Shown here piece by piece: positions 58,164-64,000 of a stretch of DNA of 64,000 nt. The DNA is taken from the NCBI RefSeq assembly GCF_000167355.1, contig NZ_AAEW02000007.1, positions 62,001 to 126,000 of the forward strand. The letters are read 5' to 3'. A program made the translations under genes and the position numbers. Under the pieces are notes generated by a model. It saw nothing but the letters and a program-made list of their open reading frames with translations. It was not told where the DNA came from and did no database searches. Source of the DNA: Desulfuromonas acetoxidans DSM 684 (lineage in GTDB: Bacteria; Desulfobacterota; Desulfuromonadia; Desulfuromonadales; Desulfuromonadaceae). Numbering within the stretch: the first letter of the stretch is position 1; every line of letters starts with the position of its first letter.

Positions 58164-58920
58164 AATCCCCTACACAGAATTGAGCCAGCGTCGCCGCCAC
58201 GATGGCTGCCGTCTCGGTTCGTAAAATGCGTCGCCCCACCGACACCGGCACCACGCCACGACTTTGAGCCAAGGTAATCTCTTCGTCAGCAAAGCCGCCC
58301 TCCGGGCCGACAATCACTGCAATTCGATCCGGTTTCGCCGTACCGATCCCCTCTCGGAACGACCAGGCAGTATTTTTTTCACTCAGAAGCAGTTTGACAT
58401 CCCAATCCGCCAAGGCATCGAGCATGGTCTCAAAATCAACGACTTCCATCAGTTCCGGCAATTGCGCGCGACGGCACTGGCGTCCGGCACGCAGCAAGAC
58501 ATCGGGCCAGCGGTGTGATTTTTTCTGCCCGGCATCACGCTGTTCAACCGTGGTTGAATGGCGTGAAACAAATGGAACAATGCGGGTGACACCAATTTCG
58601 GTCATCTTTTGCAACACCAGTTCGAAGCGCTCCTTCTCCGGCAACGCCTGACACACACAGATCTTCAGAGACGACTCCACCGCGTCGATCTGCTCGAATG
58701 GGACAACGGTCGCGTCGCCCTCATCCAAACCGGTAATCCGTGCCCGATAGCACTGTTGAAACGGATCTTCCACAGTGACGATCTCACCGACACGGGCCTG
58801 CCAGATGATCAGTGCGTCGCGGGCCGCAGTTCCAATGGCTGTCTCCTGCTCCAACGTCAGAGCACACGTGCTGACAATGCGGCTGACAGGCCCACCGCTA
58901 TTAACGCATACGAGGCTCAC
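58156..58920 (-). CDS. rsmE: 16S rRNA (uracil-1498-N3)-methyltransferase
   Basis: A roughly 254-residue SPOUT methyltransferase acting on 16S rRNA m3U1498. Recognisable: EKERFELVLQKMTEIGVTRI, the Ser/His region PFVSRHSTTVEQ, VIVGPEGGFADEEITLA and the closing GRRILRTETAAIVAATL. The start is uncertain because it lies inside the end of holC; GTG 58920 has GGAGGG 9 bases upstream, GTG 58926 is closer. The N-terminal PUA-like part is divergent. Confidence 0.9.
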   Translation of the reverse strand: MSLVCVNSGGPVSRIVSTCALTLEQETAIGTAARDALIIWQARVGEIVTVEDPFQQCYRARITGLDEGDATVVPFEQIDAVESSLKICVCQALPEKERFELVLQKMTEIGVTRIVPFVSRHSTTVEQRDAGQKKSHRWPDVLLRAGRQCRRAQLPELMEVVDFETMLDALADWDVKLLLSEKNTAWSFREGIGTAKPDRIAVIVGPEGGFADEEITLAQSRGVVPVSVGRRILRTETAAIVAATLAQFCVGDYA

Positions 58921-59320
58921 AACCACACTCCCTCCAGGCACGGAAACGACCACGTGCCGCTTCAACCAAAGCCTGATCGTAGGTTTCGGCAAACTCAATG
59001 ACATGTTTAAACTGGCGCATGAATTCCACAGAACAGGGCCGCGCGGCAATCAAAACCGAAGCACCATTGGAATTAAGTTCGCGGGTACCGATGGCAATAG
59101 CCTCCTCATGGCATTCCACAGCACCGTTGTCCCACACGTGGGGCAGAAAGGAGCCCTTATTCCAGGTCCACATGAAGCGGTCCAGAGTCAACGCCTGATT
59201 GTCATCTTCGACAAGGATCAGAACCCGCTTGCTCTGGGCAAAAAACTCTTCAGCCAGCAGACACAAGCACTTGGCTTTTTCGGGTTTATTCAGTTTGATG
59301 AATTCAACGACAGGTGGCAT
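58901..59320 (-). CDS. holC: DNA polymerase III chi subunit
   Basis: A 139-residue HolC homologue, which links the clamp loader to single-strand DNA-binding protein. The chi signature LDRFMWTWNKGSFLPHVW (about residue 47) and the ASVLIAARP region are clear. No psi (holD) gene is near, as is usual outside enterobacteria. It starts the RNA methyltransferase operon. Confidence 0.88.
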   Translation of the reverse strand: MPPVVEFIKLNKPEKAKCLCLLAEEFFAQSKRVLILVEDDNQALTLDRFMWTWNKGSFLPHVWDNGAVECHEEAIAIGTRELNSNGASVLIAARPCSVEFMRQFKHVIEFAETYDQALVEAARGRFRAWRECGCEPRMR

Positions 59321-59715
59321 AACATCCTTAATGTGTCTTGACTACATGCAGATTGGTTCGATTCAGTTTATCGCAGACGGTTCCACGTCAATGCCCGTGG
59401 GGTGGGCGAAGTCCGCTCCCTCTTGGACAAGGTGCCAGCACAACTTGGTTAATCAAGATAACGACCGTTATCACCGTCAGTGCCATCGCTGACGGGACGC
59501 ACGATTCGTTGACCTCAAGGGCGACGAGCCGGATCAGTGATGCATTCCGGAAAGTGACTCATCGGATCTAAACAAGAAATTCCTGCAACTCTCCAGTCGA
59601 TTTTTGCACCCTCTTGAGCCGTCAGCCAAAAGGATGTCGCGTGTCGGGGCGAGTCCCGACGATCTTGACCTTGACCGAACTTATTCAGTACAACAGCAGG
59701 AACCTTCCAAAGCAC
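59321..59715. other. Gene-free region with hairpins
   Basis: About 395 bases without a supported gene. Two hairpins are visible: CCGTCAG/CTGACGG (59474-59495) and GTCGGG/CCCGAC (59643-59660). A 66-codon minus-strand frame (59515-59715) runs across the second and has no ribosome-binding site. The region may hold the holC promoter and perhaps an intergenic repeat. Confidence 0.5.
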
Positions 59716-59745
59716 AAAAAAGCCGGGGAAAACCCGGCCTTTTTA
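59716..59745. terminator. Terminator after korC
   Basis: GCCGGG pairs with CCCGGC with T-runs on both strands (six T residues on the minus strand), 36 bases after the korC stop. Confidence 0.9.
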
Positions 59746-59780
59746 TCACAGGAACAATTGTTTCGTCCAGCGCGTTCGAA

Positions 59781-60335
59781 TCAGCCCTGTAAAGCCTGAC
59801 GACAGAACTCGGCCCCTTTTTCAAGAGCCTGATAATTCAGCGGCAGAAAACGATGGTTACGCTCAGGCAGCACCACCTTGAGAGCTTCCTTGACGGTTTC
59901 CATACCCACCACCTTGCTGTACTCGATATAAGCACCAAGAACAATCATATTCACCAGGCGGGCATCGCCGATCTCCAGAGCCATATCATTGGCCGGAATC
60001 TTCACCTTTACCACATCATCACGGCTTGACCCGTCATCATCAATCAGTGAGGTATTGATCAGGGCAAAACCACCCTTACGCACCCGGTCATAGTATTTTT
60101 CCATGGACAACGGATTCAATAACAGAGACGCTTCCGGCTCGCCGACAACCGGAGAACCAACCTGCTGATCCGACATTACGATCGTACAGGTTGCGGCACC
60201 GCCACGTTTTTCAACGCCATACGCCGGAAAGTAGGAGGCATTATTGCCTTCCATAATCGTTGCATAGGCCAACAGGTTTCCGATCAGCAAAACCCCCTGC
60301 CCACCAAATCCAGCCATAAATACATCATGGTTCAT
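59781..60335 (-). CDS. korC: 2-oxoacid:ferredoxin oxidoreductase gamma subunit
   Basis: A 184-residue subunit. It has the conserved FMAGFGGQGVLLIGNLLAYA start and the AASYFPAYGVEKRGGAATCT-like region. With the alpha, beta and ferredoxin-like subunits it oxidatively decarboxylates a 2-oxoacid to its CoA ester using ferredoxin. It is last in the D-A-B-C operon and is followed by a strong terminator. Confidence 0.92.
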   Translation of the reverse strand: MNHDVFMAGFGGQGVLLIGNLLAYATIMEGNNASYFPAYGVEKRGGAATCTIVMSDQQVGSPVVGEPEASLLLNPLSMEKYYDRVRKGGFALINTSLIDDDGSSRDDVVKVKIPANDMALEIGDARLVNMIVLGAYIEYSKVVGMETVKEALKVVLPERNHRFLPLNYQALEKGAEFCRQALQG

Positions 60336-60368
60336 TGTCTAATCCTTTATAAAAATGATCTGTGCCGG

Positions 60369-61124
60369 TTATTTCTGGTCACAGTCCTTGTAGACACCCA
60401 ACGGAAAATAGGGAATCATCTCAGATCCGACCCGCTCATTTGCCGCCAGAGGATTCATTCCCCAGTTGGTGGGACAACTGGCCAGGACTTCAACAAAGGC
60501 AAATCCATTGTTTTTGACAGACGTCTCAAATGCCTTGCGAATCGCTTTGCCTGCCTGAATAGCATGCTTGGGCGTATCCACGGCCACCCGCACTGAATAA
60601 GCAACACCTTCAAGGTTAGACAGCAACTCAGCCATCTTGAGAGGATAACCGTCTTTAGCAACATTGCGGCCAGCCGGAGATGTAGTCGTTTTCTGCGACG
60701 GCAGGGTAGTCGGTGCCATCTGACCACCGGTCATACCGTAGGTGGTGTTGTTGACAAAAATCACCGTGATCGGCTCCCCCCGATTGGCAGTGTGAATGAT
60801 CTCACTGGTGCCGATGGCCGCCAGATCCCCGTCGCCCTGATAGCTGAATACCGGCCGTTTGGGATGCACGCGCTTGGCACCGGTCGCCACAGCAGGCGCA
60901 CGACCATGCGGCGCTTCAATAACATCAATATCAAAATATCCATACAAAAACACACTGCAGCCGACAGATGCCACACCAATGGTCTGGTCTTTAATTCCGA
61001 AAAAATCCATGGCATCCGCCACCAAACGATGGATGGTACCGTGATGACAGCCGGGGCAAAAATGGGTTTGAACGTCCTTGAGGGACTCGGGGCGGGAAAA
61101 TACTTTTTTCATCTCTGTGGTCAT
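60369..61124 (-). CDS. korB: 2-oxoacid:ferredoxin oxidoreductase beta subunit
   Basis: A 251-residue thiamine diphosphate-binding subunit. FCPGCHHGTIHRL (Cys pair used for cluster or cofactor contacts), SVGCSVFLYGYF and the ThDP motif YQGDGDLAAIGTSEIIHTAN with VNNTTYGMTGGQMAPTT are all present. The size fits KorB/VorA-type beta subunits. It overlaps korA by 4 bases (ATGA). Confidence 0.94.
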   Translation of the reverse strand: MTTEMKKVFSRPESLKDVQTHFCPGCHHGTIHRLVADAMDFFGIKDQTIGVASVGCSVFLYGYFDIDVIEAPHGRAPAVATGAKRVHPKRPVFSYQGDGDLAAIGTSEIIHTANRGEPITVIFVNNTTYGMTGGQMAPTTLPSQKTTTSPAGRNVAKDGYPLKMAELLSNLEGVAYSVRVAVDTPKHAIQAGKAIRKAFETSVKNNGFAFVEVLASCPTNWGMNPLAANERVGSEMIPYFPLGVYKDCDQK

Positions 61125-62191
61125 ACGGACACCTCATAACGAGAACGGATCTGGGCCAGGAACTCTTCCGGGGTCGGCAGAGAACCGGCTCCGGGAGGAC
61201 GTCCATAAAAATCAACCTCAACACCGGGTGCGGCCAGGCGCACATCATCAACCATCTGCCCATTATTCAGTTCAAAACACAGAATTTTACCGACTTTTTC
61301 ACCGTGTTCTTTGAAAGCAGCCTTTGGAAACGGAAACAGGGTGATCGGACGCAACAGACCGACTTTCATGCCCTGTTCACGCGCAAGGCGCACAGCCGTC
61401 TTGGCGATACGCGCGGTGCTGCCATAGGCGGTGACCAACAACTCGGCATCGTCCAGAGCAATCCCCTCGTAGCGCACCTCCTTGTCTTGCATCACCGCAT
61501 ATTTGGCATGCAGACGGTTGTTATGCGCTTCCAGCTCACCATCACCAAGATAAAGCGATTTAACAATCTTCTGCTCACCAGCCTTGCCGTCGCCAATCAG
61601 GGCCCAGTCCTTGGGGCCAAGATCATCCGGTTTGACATAAGGATGCGGCTCCAGCGCTTCTTTCATCTGACCGATGACCGCATCTGCCAGAATCATCGCC
61701 GGCACCCGGTAGCGATCCGACAGATCAAAAGCAAGAATCGCCATGTCATACATTTCCTGAACACAGTCCGGTGCCAGAACAATGATGTGATAACCACCAT
61801 GTCCGCCACCTTTGGTGGCCTGAAAATAATCGGCCTGAGACGCGTCAATGCCTCCAAGGCCGGGGCCACTGCGACAGATATTGACAATCAGACCGGGACA
61901 TTCACTGCCCGACATATAGGAAATCCCCTCCTGCTTGAGGGAGATGCCGGGACTTGAAGACGAGGTCATGGCGCGGGCACCACAGGCACTGGCACCAAGC
62001 AGCATATTGATTGACGCAACCTCGCTTTCGGCCTGGATAAACTCACCGCCAATTTTCAGAAACTCGCGGGAGATATATTCGGGAATATCACTCTGCGGAG
62101 TGATCGGGTAGCCAAAGTAGTAACGGCATCCCGCCTCAATGGCTCCCATAGCAACCGCTTCGTTGCCTTTTACAAACAAACGTTTTGTCAC
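61121..62191 (-). CDS. korA: 2-oxoacid:ferredoxin oxidoreductase alpha subunit
   Basis: A 356-residue alpha subunit. It begins RLFVKGNEAVAMGAIEAGCR and has FGYPITPQSDIPEYIS, AESEVASINMLLGASACGAR and the TSSSSPGISLKQEGISYMSG active-site loop. The start is GTG 62191 with GGAGG 6 bases upstream; a longer frame would overlap the ferredoxin-like gene. The four-gene D-A-B-C order matches OorDABC/KorDABC (2-oxoglutarate) but also VorDBAC (branched-chain 2-oxoacids); 2-oxoglutarate for the TCA cycle is preferred. Confidence 0.92.
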   Translation of the reverse strand: MTKRLFVKGNEAVAMGAIEAGCRYYFGYPITPQSDIPEYISREFLKIGGEFIQAESEVASINMLLGASACGARAMTSSSSPGISLKQEGISYMSGSECPGLIVNICRSGPGLGGIDASQADYFQATKGGGHGGYHIIVLAPDCVQEMYDMAILAFDLSDRYRVPAMILADAVIGQMKEALEPHPYVKPDDLGPKDWALIGDGKAGEQKIVKSLYLGDGELEAHNNRLHAKYAVMQDKEVRYEGIALDDAELLVTAYGSTARIAKTAVRLAREQGMKVGLLRPITLFPFPKAAFKEHGEKVGKILCFELNNGQMVDDVRLAAPGVEVDFYGRPPGAGSLPTPEEFLAQIRSRYEVSV

Positions 62192-62211
62192 AAGAATCCT
62201 CCATAACAGGG

Positions 62212-62433
62212 CTAAACGCCCCGATAAACCTCTATCGCTACATCCGGACACACCTGGGCACACAGAGTACAACCGCTACAACGTTCCATGTCCTCCGCCG
62301 TAATCATCGCCGGGAGAAAGCCCTGTTTATTCAGTTCAGTACTCATTTTGATCAGCCCTTGCGGGCAGGCCACGGTACACAAGGCACAACCCTTACAGCG
62401 CAGCTCGTTAATTTCTATCTTATTCTTCGCCAC
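62212..62433 (-). CDS. korD: 2-oxoacid:ferredoxin oxidoreductase ferredoxin-like subunit
   Basis: A 73-residue subunit with two 4Fe-4S motifs: CKGCALCTVACPQGLI (residues about 13-28) and CSGCTLCAQVCPDVAI (about 52-67). It carries electrons from the ThDP site to soluble ferredoxin. It is the first gene of the operon. Confidence 0.93.
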   Translation of the reverse strand: MAKNKIEINELRCKGCALCTVACPQGLIKMSTELNKQGFLPAMITAEDMERCSGCTLCAQVCPDVAIEVYRGV

Positions 62434-62713
62434 GTTTTTCCATCCTTGCTAAATGGGGAAAATTTAAGTTGTTTCAAACTGTAGACACAATTTTTTGATC
62501 TTATCAAAAACCAGAAAAGCTCGTCAAACCGAAAGACCACCGTCCGCCTGATTCCTGTCCATGAATCCCGTTACCAGGTAAAAGAAAGACGTCGTTTTCG
62601 ATCAAAATGTTTGACTAATTAGGATCTATGCCTAGAATTCTATTTAAAGCCGGCTAATCATTGTCGCGCTGACACCCCCGCACATTGCCCAACTCTCACA
62701 AAGGAAAAAAATC

Positions 62714-63148
62714 ATGGTGAAAAAATCATTCGTGTTGCTTGGTTGCGCCTTCACGGCATTGCTGTTCACAGCATGCTCTTCGTCATCGGATTCGAGCAAT
62801 GTGAATCTGCAGGAAGGACGTTGGCAGATCACAACGGAAGTTAAAATGGCCAATCTCCCCTTTGCCATGCCACCGACATCGTACACCACCTGCCTGACCC
62901 AGGATGATCTGGTTCCTGAGCAAGGAATACAACAGGACAACAATGCTTGTGAGATTACATCACAAAACGTTAAGGGCAATACCGTCAGCTGGACGATTAC
63001 CTGTCAAAGCGACCAGGGTGCAACAGTCAGCAACGGTTCCATCACCTATGCCGGTGACACATTCAACGGTAAAATTACGACCGAAATTCCCGGTGCAGGG
63101 ACGACTGAACAAGTACTGAGCGGTAAACGTATCGGTGACTGTCCATAA
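62714..63148 (+). CDS. DUF3617 lipoprotein
   Basis: A 144-residue lipoprotein; lipobox LLFTAC gives Cys21. The mature part is a DUF3617 domain: EGRWQITTEVKMANLPFAMP, TTCLTQDDLVPE, then CEITSQNVKGNTVSWTITC, with the paired cysteines characteristic of this periplasmic family of unknown function. AAAGGA lies 8 bases before the ATG. It stands alone and is followed by a terminator. Confidence 0.88.
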   Translation: MVKKSFVLLGCAFTALLFTACSSSSDSSNVNLQEGRWQITTEVKMANLPFAMPPTSYTTCLTQDDLVPEQGIQQDNNACEITSQNVKGNTVSWTITCQSDQGATVSNGSITYAGDTFNGKITTEIPGAGTTEQVLSGKRIGDCP

Positions 63149-63175
63149 GGCACGCAGACCACATCTCATGATCCC

Positions 63176-63226
63176 TCCCCGGTTTGAATCTTCTCTTACG
63201 AGAGCGACAAAAGCCGGGGATTTTTT
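63176..63226 (+). terminator. Terminator after DUF3617 gene
   Basis: TCCCCGG pairs with CCGGGGA, extended by TTTG/CAAA across a bulge, followed by six T residues. Confidence 0.8.
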
Positions 63227-63346
63227 GACCGTCGAGGGTTCTGACGCCCTTGGTTTCACTGCAATAATCCGTGGTCGAACGGCTCTTTTCTTCGCGTAAC
63301 AATCCTGTTATGATTCAGCCAATATTACCTATGAACGGAGAAAAAC

Positions 63347-64000
63347 ATGCGTTATATGAGTACCCGTGGTCAGGTTCGCGACCTGTCCTTTAAAGATGCT
63401 GTCATGATGGGATTGGCCAATGATGGCGGTCTGTTGTTGCCCAAGCAGATTCCTGCCATCGACACAACCCAGCTTGCCGCCTACCAGACCATGTCTTACC
63501 CGCAGATCGCTTTTGACATCATCTCCCGGTTTACCGGCGATGATTTCGATCAAAACGATCTGCGTGAGCTGATAGAGCGATCCTACGCCACCTTTGACCA
63601 TCCTGATGTCACTCCGGTCACAAAACAGGATGGTGTCTATATTCTTGAATTGTTTCACGGCCCGACCCTGGCCTTTAAAGATGTCGCTCTGCAGTTCCTC
63701 GGCAACCTGTTTGAGTATCTACTCGAAGAGCGCAACGAAAAGATGAACATTCTCGGTGCCACTTCTGGAGATACCGGTAGTGCCGCCATCTACGGCGTGC
63801 GCGGCAAGGACCGCATCAATATTTTCATCATGCATCCGGACGGTAAAGTGTCACCGATCCAGAAACTGCAGATGACCACGGTGACCGACGAAAACGTATT
63901 CAACCTAGCGATTCGCGGCACATTTGATGACGGCCAACGGATCGTCAAAGAAACCTTCAACGATCTTGACTTCAAAGCCAACTACAGCCTCGGTGCGGTG
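63347..64000 (+). CDS. thrC: Threonine synthase (5' part, cut by window end)
   Basis: 218 codons of a PLP enzyme converting O-phosphohomoserine to threonine. The chain starts MRYMSTRGQVRDLSFKDAVM, contains the PLP lysine in HGPTLAFKDVALQFLG (about residue 110) and the phosphate-binding loop ILGATSGDTGSAAI. The reading frame stays open to the window edge, so the rest lies beyond it. CGGAG lies 7 bases before the ATG. The length expected for the family is about 460 residues. Confidence 0.96.
   Translation, partial: MRYMSTRGQVRDLSFKDAVMMGLANDGGLLLPKQIPAIDTTQLAAYQTMSYPQIAFDIISRFTGDDFDQNDLRELIERSYATFDHPDVTPVTKQDGVYILELFHGPTLAFKDVALQFLGNLFEYLLEERNEKMNILGATSGDTGSAAIYGVRGKDRINIFIMHPDGKVSPIQKLQMTTVTDENVFNLAIRGTFDDGQRIVKETFNDLDFKANYSLGAV

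Noticed and set aside
59515-59715. A 66-codon minus-strand frame before the korC terminator
   Set aside because: No ribosome-binding site, crosses a hairpin, and no recognisable domain; may be part of an intergenic repeat.

Overview
The window reads as a chromosome segment of a mesophilic anaerobic bacterium of the Desulfuromonas/Geobacter/Pelobacter group. Supporting this are a molybdenum nitrogenase operon controlled by a histidine kinase and an RNA-binding (ANTAR) response regulator instead of a recognisable NifA site, a four-subunit 2-oxoacid:ferredoxin oxidoreductase, a multihaem bd-like quinol enzyme, TorF-type porins and moderate GC content. Genus-level assignment is an inference. I saw no rRNA, tRNA, CRISPR array, insertion sequence or prophage.

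Layout. 0-8.5 kb: fxsA, a methyltransferase, an AddA-like helicase-nuclease with its AddB-like iron-sulphur nuclease partner, and a membrane-anchored sugar-dehydrogenase-like protein. 8.7-19.1 kb: hldD, malic enzyme fused to a phosphotransacetylase-like domain, a beta-barrel protein, a small redox-disulfide protein, a nucleoside-recognition membrane protein, a methyltransferase-like membrane protein, a calcium-binding-type protein and a radical SAM protein. 19.1-23.3 kb: three-gene cell-surface operon with a 1061-residue protein carrying DxDxDG repeats. 23.7-37.7 kb: a nitrogen-fixation island, all on the minus strand: gnfR-like, draT, gnfL-like, glnK, amtB, porin, draG, a small helix-turn-helix protein, an unknown protein, a macrodomain protein, an FKBP-type isomerase, then nifH, nifD, nifK, nifX and a nif ferredoxin. 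38-42 kb: ccdA and a two-gene cytochrome bd-superfamily complex with four c-type haem sites. 42-55.7 kb: the large translation/RNA operon rimP-nusA-ylxRQ-infB-rbfA-nrnA-truB-rpsO-pnp followed by an M16 peptidase, dut, a DUF493 protein and a YciO-type protein. 55.8-59.3 kb: holC, rsmE, trmJ-like and rlmD-like RNA methyltransferases. 59.8-62.4 kb: korDABC. 62.7-64 kb: a DUF3617 lipoprotein and the start of thrC.

The most interesting part is the nitrogen island. Both the nifH and the glnK transcripts start from sigma-54 (-24/-12) promoters and have leaders of more than 200 nt. Each leader holds two small hairpins with six-base loops having A at loop position 1 and G at position 4; the second hairpin overlaps the 5' arm of an intrinsic terminator. 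That is the architecture of ANTAR-protein antitermination targets, and the only ANTAR regulator in the window sits at the head of the same island. That regulator is in an operon with draT, the enzyme that switches nitrogenase reductase off by ADP-ribosylation, while draG, which reverses it, is downstream of amtB together with a macrodomain protein. Transcriptional, RNA-level and post-translational control of nitrogenase therefore appear to be physically packed together.

Coordinates include stop codons. Several starts were moved from the longest open frame to a codon with a good ribosome-binding site; these are noted in each entry.
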